Both the position numbers and the translations under genes were made by a program. The notes beneath the pieces are model-generated. The model saw only the letters and a list, made by a program, of their open reading frames with translations, was not told the origin of the DNA and did no database searches. Below are positions 36,973 to 47,322 of a stretch of DNA of 64,000 nt, in pieces. The DNA comes from Dokdonella sp. Its GTDB lineage: Bacteria > Pseudomonadota > Gammaproteobacteria > Xanthomonadales > Rhodanobacteraceae. The stretch covers positions 310,001 through 374,000 of the forward strand of contig JADJQH010000002.1 in assembly GCA_016712865.1 (NCBI GenBank), in the 5' to 3' direction. Each line of letters opens with the position of its first letter. Position 1 is the stretch's first letter.

Positions 36973-38616
36973 TCATCCCTTGCCCGGCTCGCTGCGCGGC
37001 ACGAGGAAAAATGCACCGCCCGCATCACCCGCCTCGCGGATCTTCATCAAGTCTGGGGTCTGCTGCATACCCAATTGCTGCGAGCTTTCGCGCACGGGGC
37101 CGACCAACGCCTTCTCGAGTCCAGTCTGGGTCAGGATGCGCGTGTTGTTGCGCAACACCTGCAACAGGGCCGAGGCAAATACGGAATGACCGTCACCGGC
37201 CTGGTCCAGCACCGGGCTCATGCCTCCGGAAGACAGCACATAGCGCGCCTTGCGGCTGAGGTATCCACCCGGTATCCCGTCCGCGTATTCGGCCGGACCT
37301 CCCGTATAGGAGCCGACCGATCCGGACAGCGCGCTGCCAAAGCAGGAATCCGCAATGACCAGCACGCTGCGCGCCTTGAACATGGCCAGGAACTCCGCCA
37401 GCGTTTCATTCGGCAAGGCAGGGCTGCGCTCGCTTTGGCGTGCATCCAGCGGCAGCCAGAATCCACGCTGTTCGGCATTGATCACGCCATGTCCGGCAAA
37501 ATAGATCAGGACGTTGTCCTCAGGGCCAATCTTCGAGGACAACTGCACGATGCTGCCGACGATGGACGAGAAATCCGCATCAAGCAAGGTCGTCGTCTCG
37601 AACCCGTAGCGGTTTTCGAGCACATTGGCGATGGCCTTGGCATCGCTGATCGGCGTCTTCAAGGGATCGTAGCTGAGGTAGTTCTGCACGCCGATGATCA
37701 AGGCGTGGTAACGACCAAACTTGACCCCATCAGCCGCAACCTGCAAGGCACGACTTTCCGAAACCAGCGGCACGACCACGCTGCGGGTCTGCGCCACGGT
37801 GTCCTGCGCGGTGCTGGCCGGAACAGCAGCAAGCTTGCGCTCGACTTCATCGCGCTGCTGCATGGCGTCGCGCAGGGATTTTTCCAGCGCAGCCATCTTG
37901 CGCGTGTCACGCTTCTGGCTTGCGTTGGCAGCCTTGAGGGACGCGACTTCCCCTTCAAGTCGGGTCACCGCCGTCTGTGCTTCGGCACGCTGCATGGCCA
38001 ACTCGCTGCGCAACTGGGCGTTCTGGCGCTCGACCTCGGCCACGCGCGAATCAGCCTCGTCCTTGCTGATCAGCTCGTTGCCCTTGATGCCCATGGCTTC
38101 GCGATAGAGGTTCACTGCTGCCGTGGCATCCGCCGCCATGCCGCGCCCTGCTTCCATCATGGCAGCGAGTGACAACTTGGCTTCGTTGGAACCGGACTCC
38201 GCAGCCTTTCGATACCACGTTGCGGCCGATTCATAATCGGGAGCCGAATCCATGCCCTTCTCATAGATCTGGCCGACATAGAATTGTGCTGTGGCGTCGC
38301 CGGCCTTGGCCTTCTCCATCCACACCGCGAGGCTGGACTTGATCGTGGCGCGATCATAGGCGACGTACTCGCCACCGCGCATGGAGCACAACTGCGCGGT
38401 GGTCTTGACCGGCAATCGCGGCCCCATGTAGGACATCGCGCCCGAGCGCCGCATCTGCCCGGGCAGCAGGCAATCGACCACCATCATGGAGTCGATGGGC
38501 TGCACTGCAGCCATGGCCCCATCGGAACTCACATAGGGCTGCCAGGATTCATCCGCCAGGGAAGGTGTGCCTGCAACCCAAAGAAGCCACGCGAGCGGGA
38601 CGAAAAAACGGCTCAT
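36973..38616 (-). CDS. Exported caspase-like (peptidase C14) protein with Sel1 repeats
   Basis: A 547-residue protein: signal peptide (1-21), an N-terminal region, two to three Sel1/TPR-type repeats (about 95-175), a coiled coil (about 185-265) and a caspase-fold domain (about 298-540). The catalytic pair is His376 in IYFAGHGV and Cys425 in VIADSCFGSAL, both intact. The start of the fold is YHALIIGVQNY. Bacterial C14 enzymes cleave after basic or acidic residues; here specificity is unknown. The signal places it in the periplasm or outside, unlike cytoplasmic immune-type caspases. First gene of the four-gene unit, 90 nt before the DUF11 gene. Confidence 0.85.
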   Translation of the reverse strand: MSRFFVPLAWLLWVAGTPSLADESWQPYVSSDGAMAAVQPIDSMMVVDCLLPGQMRRSGAMSYMGPRLPVKTTAQLCSMRGGEYVAYDRATIKSSLAVWMEKAKAGDATAQFYVGQIYEKGMDSAPDYESAATWYRKAAESGSNEAKLSLAAMMEAGRGMAADATAAVNLYREAMGIKGNELISKDEADSRVAEVERQNAQLRSELAMQRAEAQTAVTRLEGEVASLKAANASQKRDTRKMAALEKSLRDAMQQRDEVERKLAAVPASTAQDTVAQTRSVVVPLVSESRALQVAADGVKFGRYHALIIGVQNYLSYDPLKTPISDAKAIANVLENRYGFETTTLLDADFSSIVGSIVQLSSKIGPEDNVLIYFAGHGVINAEQRGFWLPLDARQSERSPALPNETLAEFLAMFKARSVLVIADSCFGSALSGSVGSYTGGPAEYADGIPGGYLSRKARYVLSSGGMSPVLDQAGDGHSVFASALLQVLRNNTRILTQTGLEKALVGPVRESSQQLGMQQTPDLMKIREAGDAGGAFFLVPRSEPGKG

Positions 38617-38741
38617 GGTTCAACCCTCCAGGTGCGGCGGACGCGCTGGACGATCTCGCATCCAAGACCGGCATTAAACCGCAAAACGGCGGCCAATGGC
38701 ACACTCGGCTGCGGCGCGGGCCGCGACGCGTGGGGTGCTAC

Positions 38742-39635
38742 TCAGTCATCGTCCCAGGGACTTGCCGATGAAACCTTGCGCGCGGAGGCGCCAGCTCGTG
38801 ACAAGGATCCAACTGCCGCGAGCACTCGCAATGCATCACGCACTGCTGAGACATCGTGTGTCCTGATCAGGCAAGCGCCCCCCTGGGCCGCCAGCAATGC
38901 ACCGGCAGTGGAAGCGGATGTGCGCAGGGCCGGATCTTCGCGCCCGGTCAACTCACGAAACATCGACTTGCGCGAAAGCCCCACCATCACCGGCGCAATC
39001 TCGACAAAACGGGCGACATTCCGCAGCAATTCCAGATTGTGTTGCAGCGACTTGCCGAATCCGAAGCCCGGATCGACCACGATGCGGGCCTTGTCGATGC
39101 CGGCGAGCTGGCAGGCAAACACGCGATCCGAAAGGAATCGCTGCACCTCACCGACCACGTCGTCATACTGCGGATTGTCCTGCATGCTGCCCGGCTCGCC
39201 CTGCATGTGCATCAAGCACACCGGCACCTGCAATTCCGCCGCGGCTTCCAGCGCGCCTTCGCTGCGCAAGGCCCGTACATCATTTATGAATCCTGCGCCG
39301 GCAGCGACAGCGGCACGCATGACCGCAGGATCCGAGGTATCAATCGAAATCGCCACAGGCGTGCGTTTCACCAGCGCCTCGATCACCGGCACGACGCGGG
39401 CAATCTGCTGCTCCGGGGAAACCGGATGCGCGCCGGGCCGGGTGGATTCCGCACCCACGTCCAATATGTCGGCGCCCTCTTCGGCGAGGCCCAGCCCATG
39501 CTCGATGGCCGCTGCGGGATCCAGAAAGCGTCCGCCGTCGGAAAAGGAATCGGCAGTTACGTTGATGATGCCCACGATGCGAGTGGTATCCAGCACCACC
39601 TCCCTACCCCGGCAATCAAGAACAGGTGAAAACAT
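38742..39635 (-). CDS. folP: Dihydropteroate synthase
   Basis: A 297-residue TIM-barrel enzyme joining p-aminobenzoate to hydroxymethyl-dihydropterin diphosphate in folate synthesis; sulfonamide target. Seen: INVTADSFSDGGRF (phosphate loop), DVGAESTRPG, DPGFGFGKS (pterin site) and a late Arg/His region (CLIRTHDVSAVRDAL). It lies 81 nt downstream of ftsH on the same strand, the arrangement of E. coli ftsH-folP, though a hairpin terminator intervenes. Confidence 0.95.
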   Translation of the reverse strand: MFSPVLDCRGREVVLDTTRIVGIINVTADSFSDGGRFLDPAAAIEHGLGLAEEGADILDVGAESTRPGAHPVSPEQQIARVVPVIEALVKRTPVAISIDTSDPAVMRAAVAAGAGFINDVRALRSEGALEAAAELQVPVCLMHMQGEPGSMQDNPQYDDVVGEVQRFLSDRVFACQLAGIDKARIVVDPGFGFGKSLQHNLELLRNVARFVEIAPVMVGLSRKSMFRELTGREDPALRTSASTAGALLAAQGGACLIRTHDVSAVRDALRVLAAVGSLSRAGASARKVSSASPWDDD

Positions 39636-39651
39636 GCTGGCCTCCCAACCG

Positions 39652-39682
39652 TGAAAACAGAAGGCCGCCCTGCGGCGGCCTC
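39652..39682 (-). terminator. Hairpin with T-rich tail between ftsH and folP
   Basis: Stem aggccgcc (about 39662-39669) with ggcggcct (39674-39681), loop ctgc, followed on the minus strand by TCTGTTTTC. It may reduce read-through from ftsH into folP. Confidence 0.6.
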
Positions 39683-39716
39683 TGCGATCAATCGAGCCCT
39701 GACAAGGGAAAGTGCC

Positions 39717-41645
39717 TCAAACGGTAGAACCGCGGCGCGATTGCACCGCAGGTCCGCCGATCGGACTTTCACCGCGCGGCTTCGCGCCTCCGGACCCCGG
39801 TGTCGAATCGTTGCTCCAGTCCTTCGGAGGATTCACCGGGCGGTCATTCATGATGTCCTCGATCTGCTGGGCATCGATGGTTTCGTACTGCAACAAGGCC
39901 TCGGCCATGACGTGCAGGCGGCTCATGTTCGCTGACAGCAAATGTGTGCTGCGCGCATACGCCCGATCCAGGATCTCGCGCACTTCCACGTCGATGAGGC
40001 GTGCGGTGTCATCGGAGACATTCTTGTGCTGGGTGACCGAACGTCCGAGGAACACTTCGTCCTCTTCTTCGCTGTAGGCAATGGGACCGAGTTTCTCGGA
40101 CAAGCCCCACTTGGTGACCATGTTGCGCGCCATCTTGGTGGCACGCTCGATATCGTTGGAGGCACCCGTGGTGACCTTGTCGGCACCGAAGATCAGCTCC
40201 TCGGCGACGCGGCCGCCGTAAAGCGAACACAGGCGGCTCTCGATGTTTTCCTTGTTGTAGCTGTAGCGGTCGTTTTCCGGGAGATACATGGTCACGCCCA
40301 GCGCACGACCACGCGGAATGATGGTGACCTTGTAAACGGGATCGTGATCGGGCACCAGGCGGCCGATGATCGCGTGCCCGGCCTCGTGGTAAGCGGTGAG
40401 CTTCTTCTCGTCGTCGCTCATGATCATGGAGCGACGCTCGGCGCCCATCATGATCTTGTCCTTGGCCCGCTCGAAATCCTGCATGCTGACCTCACGCGAA
40501 TTTCCGCGCGCGGCAAACAGGGCCGCCTCGTTGACCAGGTTGGCCAGATCGGCACCGGAGAAGCCAGGCGTGCCGCGCGCAATGGTCAACGGCTCCACAT
40601 CCGCAGACAAGGGCACCTTGCGCATGTGCACCTTGAGGATCTGCTCGCGACCCTTGAGGTCAGGCAGGGGTACCACGACCTGGCGGTCGAAGCGGCCGGG
40701 ACGCAGCAAGGCGGGATCCAGCACATCCGGTCGGTTGGTGGCGGCAATGACAATGACGCCTTCGCTGCCCTCGAATCCGTCCATCTCGACCAGCAACTGG
40801 TTCAACGTTTGTTCGCGCTCATCGTGTCCACCGCCGAGACCAGCGCCGCGATGGCGACCAACGGCATCGATTTCGTCAATGAAGATGATGCACGGCGCCT
40901 GCTTCTTGGCCTGTTCGAACATGTCGCGCACGCGGGCTGCGCCCACGCCGACAAACATTTCGACGAAGTCGGAACCGGAAATGGAGAAGAACGGCACCTT
41001 GGCCTCGCCGGCAATGGCCTTCGCCAGCAGGGTCTTGCCGGTACCCGGCGAACCCACCATCAACACGCCGCGCGGAATCTTGCCGCCCAGCTTGGTGAAC
41101 CTGGACGGATCGCGCAGGAACTCGACCAGTTCGGAAACTTCTTCCTTGGCCTCATCGCAGCCGGCAACATCGGCAAAGGTGATCTTGATCTGGTCCTCAC
41201 CCTGCAGCTTGGCCCGCGAGCGGCCAAACGACATGGCACCGCGTCCGCCTGCTCCGGATTGCATCTGGCGCATGAAATAGAAGATCAGGCCGAAAATGAC
41301 GATCAGCGGCAGCCAGTCGAACAGCAGGCGCAATGCCAGCGGCATCGGCGGGTCGGTGGCCTCGACTTTCACCTTTGGCACATCCGTCTCGATGTCGGCA
41401 ATCGACTTTTCAGTGAGCAACGCCGTGGTGCGCACGCTGCTGCCGTCCTGCAGTTTTGCCTCAACCGTGCGCCCGTCGTTGTGCACCAGCACTTCATCGA
41501 CCCGCTTGTCACGCACGGCCTGCATGAACTCGGAATAGGAAACATCCTTGGTCGAGGCCGACTGCGGATTGAAACTCTGGAACACCGTCAACAACACAAC
41601 GGCGATGACCACCCAGAGCAGCAAGGTTTTTGCCATTTCGTTCAT
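39717..41645 (-). CDS. ftsH: ATP-dependent zinc metalloprotease FtsH
   Basis: A 642-residue membrane-bound AAA+ protease. Two N-terminal helices (about 5-22 and 102-120) flank a periplasmic domain; the AAA+ module has [17 protein letters not shown], the [11 protein letters not shown] Walker B and SRH Arg; the zinc site is HEAGH with a distal Asp. It degrades LpxC, SecY and others. Preceded by rlmE (33-nt gap), as in E. coli. Confidence 0.97.
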   Translation of the reverse strand: MNEMAKTLLLWVVIAVVLLTVFQSFNPQSASTKDVSYSEFMQAVRDKRVDEVLVHNDGRTVEAKLQDGSSVRTTALLTEKSIADIETDVPKVKVEATDPPMPLALRLLFDWLPLIVIFGLIFYFMRQMQSGAGGRGAMSFGRSRAKLQGEDQIKITFADVAGCDEAKEEVSELVEFLRDPSRFTKLGGKIPRGVLMVGSPGTGKTLLAKAIAGEAKVPFFSISGSDFVEMFVGVGAARVRDMFEQAKKQAPCIIFIDEIDAVGRHRGAGLGGGHDEREQTLNQLLVEMDGFEGSEGVIVIAATNRPDVLDPALLRPGRFDRQVVVPLPDLKGREQILKVHMRKVPLSADVEPLTIARGTPGFSGADLANLVNEAALFAARGNSREVSMQDFERAKDKIMMGAERRSMIMSDDEKKLTAYHEAGHAIIGRLVPDHDPVYKVTIIPRGRALGVTMYLPENDRYSYNKENIESRLCSLYGGRVAEELIFGADKVTTGASNDIERATKMARNMVTKWGLSEKLGPIAYSEEEDEVFLGRSVTQHKNVSDDTARLIDVEVREILDRAYARSTHLLSANMSRLHVMAEALLQYETIDAQQIEDIMNDRPVNPPKDWSNDSTPGSGGAKPRGESPIGGPAVQSRRGSTV

Positions 41646-41678
41646 CGTCTTCTCAACTGCCTACTCAATACCCGATTT

Positions 41679-42299
41679 TCAGGACCGCTTTGCCGATGCC
41701 ATTGCGTAAACCTCGTTGCTGCGCGACCGCGATGCCTTGGGTTTCCGAATGCTGACCTGTGCATACTGGCTGCGCAAGCGCCGGATGTATTCATCAAATC
41801 CCTGTCCCTGGAACAGTTTTGTAAGGAACGAACCACCCGCTTTCAGGTGATTGCCGGCAAAATCCGCCGCCAATTCCGCCAAAACCATGGAACGGTCCTG
41901 ATCCACCGCCCCGACTCCGCTCATGTTGGGGGCCATGTCGGAAAGCACAAGATCCACGCGCATCCCGCCCAGCACGTCTTCCAGTTGTTGCAGGACCGAC
42001 GCCTCCCGGAAATCGCCGAGGATGAAGTCGACCCCGCCAATGCCCTGCATGGGCAGGATGTCCAGGGCAACGATTCGCCCGCTGTCACCGAGCCGCTCGC
42101 GTACCATTTGCGACCAGCCTCCCGGGGCAGCACCCAGATCGACCACGCACATGCCCGGCTTCAGGAGTTTTTCGCGTTCGATCAACTCGTCCAGCTTGAA
42201 CACGGCGCGCGAACGCCAGCCTTCCGCCTGGGCACGCTTCACATAGGGATCGCTGAAATGCTCCTGCAGCCAGCGGGAACTTGATTTGCTTCGCGCCAC
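41679..42299 (-). CDS. rlmE: 23S rRNA (uridine-2'-O) methyltransferase RlmE/FtsJ
   Basis: A 206-residue enzyme that methylates U2552 of 23S rRNA. SAM motif [13 protein letters not shown] is intact; catalytic K-D-K-E residues are in SSRWLQEHF onwards (Lys), SDMAPN (Asp), FLTKLFQG (Lys) and SRSNEVY (Glu). It heads the rlmE-ftsH-folP unit and is divergent from yhbY, as in E. coli. Confidence 0.95.
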   Translation of the reverse strand: MARSKSSSRWLQEHFSDPYVKRAQAEGWRSRAVFKLDELIEREKLLKPGMCVVDLGAAPGGWSQMVRERLGDSGRIVALDILPMQGIGGVDFILGDFREASVLQQLEDVLGGMRVDLVLSDMAPNMSGVGAVDQDRSMVLAELAADFAGNHLKAGGSFLTKLFQGQGFDEYIRRLRSQYAQVSIRKPKASRSRSNEVYAMASAKRS

Positions 42300-42408
42300 G
42301 TTGTCTTCAAAGCGCGCCGAGCGCGTTCTTCATTCAGGGGTTTGCCCGCATAATACCTTGATTGGCTCACCTTCTCCCCCGCCTCCCATCCGCATTCGAA
42401 TTCCGTTC

Positions 42409-42705
42409 ATGACCATTTCCCCGTCACAAAAACGCTACCTGCGTGGCCTGGCACACTCGCTTTCACCGGTGATCCTGCTCGGCCAGAAGGGTGTCAGCCC
42501 CAGCCTGATCGCAGAACTGAAGCTCGCCCTCGACCACCACGAACTGCTCAAGGTTCGACTTTCGGGCGCCGACAAGGAAGAACGTGCCGCCCAGCTCGCC
42601 GCGCTGGTGGAGGCAAGCGGGGCCGAGATCGTGCAACTCATCGGCCATACCGCCAGCCTGTGGAAGCGCAACGAGAAGGAACCGCGCCTGCCGCTGCCCC
42701 GCTAG
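42409..42705 (+). CDS. yhbY: RNA-binding CRM-domain protein YhbY
   Basis: A 98-residue single-CRM protein associated with pre-50S ribosomes. The GxxG RNA loop is LLGQKGVS, and the L-K(V/I)R(L)S strand is present. ATG 42409 yields the standard MTISPSQKRYLRGLAH start; the frame extends into the rlmE leader. The location opposite rlmE is conserved. Confidence 0.92.
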   Translation: MTISPSQKRYLRGLAHSLSPVILLGQKGVSPSLIAELKLALDHHELLKVRLSGADKEERAAQLAALVEASGAEIVQLIGHTASLWKRNEKEPRLPLPR

Positions 42706-42725
42706 GACGGAAGGTTCGTACCCAC

Positions 42726-43112
42726 ATGCAACTCATCCATGATCGTGCCGAGGGCTACTTCTTCATCCGCGCGATCAGTCACCAGGTGGCACGGGTCATC
42801 GATCGCGATCTGCACGCGAGCTTCGTGATCTGCGTGGATCGCGTAGTCGAGAACTGGACACCAACCCGCGTCGAGGAAATCGACGACGAGGCCATGCAGA
42901 TCATCGCCAACCTGCAGCCGGAGCTGGTGATCCTGGGGACGGGTGAGCGCCAGCAATTTCCCCACCCCAGTCTCCTGGCAACATTGCTGCGCAGCGGTAT
43001 CGGTGTCGAGGTCATGGACAACCGCGCGGCGGCGCGCACCTACAACCTGCTGGCCGCCGAAGGGCGGCGCGCGGTAGCGGCATTCCTGCTGAGCGCTGCG
43101 GATTCAGCCTGA
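42726..43112 (+). CDS. Mth938/DUF498-family protein
   Basis: A 128-residue protein with the Mth938-like fold: [30 protein letters not shown] and a TGIEVMDN-like turn (here [20 protein letters not shown]). Function is not established; relatives in mitochondria (NDUFAF3) help complex I assembly. ATG 42726 is the first plausible start after yhbY. The last 9 nt overlap the convergent rpoS 3' end. Confidence 0.82.
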   Translation: MQLIHDRAEGYFFIRAISHQVARVIDRDLHASFVICVDRVVENWTPTRVEEIDDEAMQIIANLQPELVILGTGERQQFPHPSLLATLLRSGIGVEVMDNRAAARTYNLLAAEGRRAVAAFLLSAADSA

Positions 43113-44048
43113 GGCCGATTGCTGGCCGAGCTTGCGCAGGCGTTTCAGAGCCTCTTCCTGGATCTGGCGCACGCGTTCGCGGGAAACCCGAAGCTCGCCG
43201 GCAATCTCGGCGAGCGAATGCACCGGCTCCCCATTCAATCCATAGCGGCGCTCAACCACCAGGCGCTGGCGAGGATTGAGCGCCTCCAGCCACGCCTGCA
43301 GCTGCCCAGCCGCCGCGGCTTCCCGCGCGGTCGAGCCTGGAGAATCGGGCTCGCTTCCCAATTGCTCGATGAGCCCGCGATCATCCGCATCGGACATCGG
43401 CGCATCCAGCGAACTGATGTGTTCATTGGCAAGGAACAACTCGGCCACATCCGCTGCGCGTTTGCCTACGGACCTGGCCAGTTCTTCCATGCTGGGCGTG
43501 CGGCCCAGTTGCGCCGTCAACTCCCGGTTTGCGCGCAACACCTGCGCAAGTTCACGCAGCACATGCACGGGAACGCGGACTGTGCGGCCCTGATGTGACA
43601 AGGCGTGCTGCACGCCATGCCGGATCCACCACATGGCATAGGTGGAAAATCGCAGTCGGCGCGCTGGCTCGAACTTCTCCACCGCCCGGATCAGTCCGAT
43701 ATTGCCTTCCTCGATCAGGTCCATCAGCGGCACGCCACGGCCGACGTAGTTCCTGGCCACCGTAACGACGAGACGCAAATTGGCCTCGATCAGGTGCCGC
43801 CTGGCTTCGCCATCACCCGCCTGCACACGCTCCGCCAGTTCCCATTCCTGTTCTGCCTGCAGCAGCGGAATCAACCCGATCTCGTTCAGATACGCGCCGG
43901 TCGAACTGCGCACCTCTTCGTCGGCCGGTTCAATGGCATCGAGCAGTTCGAGAAATTCCTCGACTTCCGGTTCGCTGCTGGAGTTGAGATCGGCTGCGGC
44001 CATGACGGAATCAGCATAGTCCGAGCGATTGCACATTGAAATCGCCAT
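43104..44048 (-). CDS. rpoS: RNA polymerase sigma factor RpoS
   Basis: A 314-residue group 2 sigma-70. Region 1.2 [11 protein letters not shown], region 2 ([18 protein letters not shown] and [17 protein letters not shown]), region 3, and region 4 with [15 protein letters not shown] and [23 protein letters not shown] is replaced by RHGVQHA, a typical RpoS variation. Stationary-phase and stress regulator. Start uncertain: ATGs at 44048, 44036 and 44003; 44003 gives the length nearest relatives but lacks a clear ribosome site. It lies directly after nlpD, whose gene commonly holds the rpoS promoter. Confidence 0.92.
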   Translation of the reverse strand: MAISMCNRSDYADSVMAAADLNSSSEPEVEEFLELLDAIEPADEEVRSSTGAYLNEIGLIPLLQAEQEWELAERVQAGDGEARRHLIEANLRLVVTVARNYVGRGVPLMDLIEEGNIGLIRAVEKFEPARRLRFSTYAMWWIRHGVQHALSHQGRTVRVPVHVLRELAQVLRANRELTAQLGRTPSMEELARSVGKRAADVAELFLANEHISSLDAPMSDADDRGLIEQLGSEPDSPGSTAREAAAAGQLQAWLEALNPRQRLVVERRYGLNGEPVHSLAEIAGELRVSRERVRQIQEEALKRLRKLGQQSASG

Positions 44049-44063
44049 TCGGCATGGGACGAT

Positions 44064-44972
44064 TCACTGCGCGGGCAAGTAACGCAAGGGGTCGACCGGC
44101 TTGCCGTTCCTGCGGATCTCGAAATGCAGCATGTCGCGCTTGGCACCGGTCGATCCCATTTCCGCAATCTGCTGCCCCAGCTTCACCGAGTCGCCTTCCT
44201 GTACCAGCCGCCGGCGGTTGTGCCCGTAGGCCGACAACATCGACGTGCTGTGCTTGACGATGATCAGCTCGCCATACCCGATCAGGCCGTTTCCGCTGTA
44301 GACCACCACGCCGTCTGCGGCAGAGCGCACCGCGTCCCCTGCCGTGCCGGCAATATCGATGCCCTGGCGGGTCTGGTCGCCGGCCACATACCCATTGACC
44401 CGGGCACCCTTGGCCGGCCATTGCCACTTCAGGCCGTCCGCATCGGAAGCAGCAACCGTTGGTGACGGGTTTACCGGCTTGGCGGGAGACGGCTCGGGCA
44501 CCCTGGCAATGCCGGGCGCAACGGGAGGTGGCGTGGAAACAACCGGCGCTGGCGCCACATGCTGTGCCTGCGATCCGGATTGCGGTTTGGAGGCGGGTTC
44601 CTGGCGGCGCTGCGGCGGGTCTGCACGAACCACGCGCTGCGACGACTGCGATGGGCCAACGGGCGCGGGTTTTGCGTCGAGGCGAATCACCTGCCCGACA
44701 AGAATGGTGTACGGCGACTTGATGCCATTGGCTGCCGCCAGATCCCGGTAATCCATGCCATTGCGGAAGGCAATGCTGTACAGCGTGTCGCCGCGCTGCA
44801 CCCGATAGCTTCCGATGGGCAGGCGGTCCTGCTCGTGTCGTGGTGTCGACCGCTGCGGATGGGGACGCCCGATACTGCGATCCTCGACCCGTGCCGGAGG
44901 TGTCGAAGCACACCCGGCCATGAACAGGCCAAGCAAGAACGCCGCAGTTATTTTGTTTTTATTATCAATCAC
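44064..44972 (-). CDS. nlpD: Murein hydrolase activator NlpD
   Basis: A 302-residue lipoprotein: signal with lipobox MAGCAS, LysM module (about 56-100), Pro-rich linker and a degenerate M23/LytM domain (about 185-300). In it MLHFEIRR lacks the first His of the HLH motif, and GIDIAGTA replaces the HxxxD site, so it is an activator of amidase AmiC rather than a hydrolase. Adjacent to yqaA and rpoS, as in most gammaproteobacteria. Confidence 0.93.
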   Translation of the reverse strand: MIDNKNKITAAFLLGLFMAGCASTPPARVEDRSIGRPHPQRSTPRHEQDRLPIGSYRVQRGDTLYSIAFRNGMDYRDLAAANGIKSPYTILVGQVIRLDAKPAPVGPSQSSQRVVRADPPQRRQEPASKPQSGSQAQHVAPAPVVSTPPPVAPGIARVPEPSPAKPVNPSPTVAASDADGLKWQWPAKGARVNGYVAGDQTRQGIDIAGTAGDAVRSAADGVVVYSGNGLIGYGELIIVKHSTSMLSAYGHNRRRLVQEGDSVKLGQQIAEMGSTGAKRDMLHFEIRRNGKPVDPLRYLPAQ

Positions 44973-45578
44973 CTAGTTAATGTACTTCATGTAGACAATG
45001 ACAAGAACAATCAGGGCCACGACGGCCCAACCTATCCATTCTATCCAGCGATGCAGGGCCGCTTCGGCACGCGGACCCGCCAGGCGGATCAGTCCGGCCA
45101 AAAGGTACACGCGCTTGCCCCGCCCGATCAGCATGCTTGCCACGAATGGCAGCAAGGGAACGCCGACGATGCCCGAGGCCCAGGTGAATATCTTCAAGGG
45201 AATAGGCAAGAATCCGGCCAACACCAGTATCCAGAACGCCGACCATGGGCTTTGCGTCGCAATGACCTGCAATTCGGCCACCTGGGCATCAATGCGTCCC
45301 AGCCACCCCAGCGAATCGAGCAGCGGGCGAACAGCGGCAAACGCGAAGTGCCCGAGGGCGTAGCCGACCAATGCCCCGAGTACGGAAAAGACCATGCTGA
45401 TCGTGGCAAAACGTGCCCATTTCTGCGGGCGCGCCAACACCATCGGCCCCAGCATGATCTCCGGCATGACCGGAAAGATGATGGCTTCAACAAAGCTGAG
45501 CCCGCCGAGTATGGGCTCGGCTCTCGGATGACTGGACCAACTCAGCGCCTTTTCATACAGCGGCTTGAACAGTTTCAT
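44973..45578 (-). CDS. YqaA-family membrane protein (VTT/DedA-like)
   Basis: A 201-residue protein with about four membrane segments and the SNARE-associated VTT layout: SFVEAIIFPVMPEIMLGPM, F.PIPLKIFTWASG and R.GKRVYLLAGLIR. DedA-type proteins act in lipid flipping and proton-dependent membrane maintenance; the YqaA branch is poorly studied. ATG 45578 is the first Met after the pcm-side leader. Its stop directly precedes nlpD. Confidence 0.82.
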   Translation of the reverse strand: MKLFKPLYEKALSWSSHPRAEPILGGLSFVEAIIFPVMPEIMLGPMVLARPQKWARFATISMVFSVLGALVGYALGHFAFAAVRPLLDSLGWLGRIDAQVAELQVIATQSPWSAFWILVLAGFLPIPLKIFTWASGIVGVPLLPFVASMLIGRGKRVYLLAGLIRLAGPRAEAALHRWIEWIGWAVVALIVLVIVYMKYIN

Positions 45579-45609
45579 GCCGACGCATCCTGCGCTCGCA
45601 GCAGGCGAT

Positions 45610-46302
45610 TCAAGCGACACCGCCGAGCAAGGGCACGAAACTGACCGCGGCCACGGTTTCGCGTTGCCAGGCCCCATCGGCGTCCCGGCCCACGCGCAGC
45701 AATTCCTGTCGGCCCGGCGGACCCACCGGCGCAACCAGTACGCCCTGCGGTGCCAACTGGTCGAGCAAGGCATTTTCCAGATCAGCGCCTGCCGCGGTCA
45801 CCAGGATTGCGTCGAACGGCGCCTCGTCGGGCCAGCCCAGTCGACCATCGTCATGCCGCGATCGGATGTTGGACATGCCGAGCTTGCGGAAACGTCGTCT
45901 CGCATTGCGCAACAATTCATCGATGCGCTCCACCGTGAAGACCTGCTCGACAAGACTGGAAAGCACGGCACACTGGTAGCCGGAGCCCGTGCCAATCTCA
46001 AGCACGCGGCGCGGCACCCCGTTTTCAATCAGCAGTTCGGTCATGCGCGCAACGACGTAAGGCTGCGAGATGGTCTGGCCTTGCCCGATCGGCAAGGCGG
46101 TATCTTCGTAGGCGCGGGTGGCCAGGGCTTCGTCGATGAACAGGTGGCGCGGCAACTGGCGCAGCACGCCGAGCACGCGCTGATCGCGAATTCCCTCGGC
46201 AACCAGTCTTTCGATCAAGCGATCCCGTGCACGCTGGGAAGTCATGCCAAGGCCGCGCGCCTCGGGTGGTGGTGTCCGTACGAACCGGCTCATGGCATGC
46301 AA
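45610..46302 (-). CDS. pcm: Protein-L-isoaspartate O-methyltransferase
   Basis: A 230-residue SAM enzyme repairing isoaspartyl damage. Motif [14 protein letters not shown], family motif [13 protein letters not shown] and LVTAAG are seen. Start ATG 46302 or 46293 (MSRFVR). Classical position between surE and nlpD. Confidence 0.94.
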   Translation of the reverse strand: MHAMSRFVRTPPPEARGLGMTSQRARDRLIERLVAEGIRDQRVLGVLRQLPRHLFIDEALATRAYEDTALPIGQGQTISQPYVVARMTELLIENGVPRRVLEIGTGSGYQCAVLSSLVEQVFTVERIDELLRNARRRFRKLGMSNIRSRHDDGRLGWPDEAPFDAILVTAAGADLENALLDQLAPQGVLVAPVGPPGRQELLRVGRDADGAWQRETVAAVSFVPLLGGVA

Positions 46303-46303
46303 C

Positions 46304-47077
46304 TCATGCAGCGTTTTCCTGCATGCTCAGCGAACTGACCCAGCCGCCCACCTTTTCAAGTGCCTGGTAGCGGGTGAGATCGACATGGATGGGCGTGATG
46401 GAAACATAGCCTTCGCGCACGGCGTGGAAGTCCGTGCCAGGACCGTCATCTTCGGCATCACCCGGTGGACCGATCCAGTACATGGGACGGCCACGCGGGT
46501 CGATCTGTTCAACGCACGCCGGCGCGCGGTGTCGGCGCCCAAGCCGCGCCACCGAAAGCCCGCGAATCCCGTCCCACGGCAAGTCGGGGACATTGACGTT
46601 GAGAATGGTATCCGCCGGCAGCGGATCGACCAGCAGGCGACGAATCAGCATCAATACGGCCTTGGCCGCGGATTCATAATGCTGCCCCTTGTGGTCGCGG
46701 CTCGCCAGGGAAACGGCAATGGCCGGCAAGCCGAGGAAGCGACCCTCCATCGCTGCCGAGACGGTGCCCGAGTAGATCACGTCATCGCCCAGATTGGCGG
46801 CGCTGTTGATTCCCGAAACCACGATATCCGGCATGAGCTTGAGCATTCCGGACAAGGCGAGGTACACGCAATCGGTGGGAGTGCCAGCCACGCTGAATCG
46901 GTCTTCGGCCAGGCGCTTGACGCGGATTGGCTGGTCCAGGGTCAGCGAATTGCTGGCCCCGGAGCGATCCCGGTCCGGTGCCACCACGACCACATCGCCA
47001 ATGCTGGCCAATTGCCGCGCGAGCATGAGTATGCCCGGGGCGTCGACCCCATCGTCGTTGCTGACCAGAACTCGCAT
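46304..47077 (-). CDS. surE: 5'/3'-nucleotidase SurE
   Basis: A 257-residue survival-protein phosphatase with [10 protein letters not shown] at the N-terminus (metal ligands Asp8, Asp9) and [22 protein letters not shown]. It dephosphorylates nucleoside 5' and 3' monophosphates. ATG 47077 gives the canonical [10 protein letters not shown] start. One nt from pcm. Confidence 0.95.
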   Translation of the reverse strand: MRVLVSNDDGVDAPGILMLARQLASIGDVVVVAPDRDRSGASNSLTLDQPIRVKRLAEDRFSVAGTPTDCVYLALSGMLKLMPDIVVSGINSAANLGDDVIYSGTVSAAMEGRFLGLPAIAVSLASRDHKGQHYESAAKAVLMLIRRLLVDPLPADTILNVNVPDLPWDGIRGLSVARLGRRHRAPACVEQIDPRGRPMYWIGPPGDAEDDGPGTDFHAVREGYVSITPIHVDLTRYQALEKVGGWVSSLSMQENAA

Positions 47078-47322
47078 GCAAGGCTTCCTGCGGATTGCAG
47101 ATCCGGACCATGCCAGCGCAAGCGCCAGCAAGGGCGGATGATTGAACTTCAAAGCGGAAGCATACCGGATTCACCGCCGGTGCTGAATGTGGTCCGCCGT
47201 GGCTGCGCCCCTGAAAGCGCAAGGATTGAGCACGCTATCCGGCGCATTGCTTGTCAGCCGCAGCACATCATGCCATCGTCGATTCTTCCCGCCGTCCTTG
47301 CTGTTCCATAGCCACTCCAACG

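Noticed and set aside
28586-38616. Anti-phage or CBASS/CRISPR-linked caspase system
   Set aside because: The caspase has a signal peptide and no nucleotide-sensing, effector-RNA or cyclase genes are adjacent; the envelope-directed neighbours argue for another role.
39942-42284. 780-codon open frame antisense to ftsH and rlmE
   Set aside because: High-GC shadow frame; composition rich in His/Gln/Arg/Leu without domain pattern, while the minus strand holds two clearly conserved genes.
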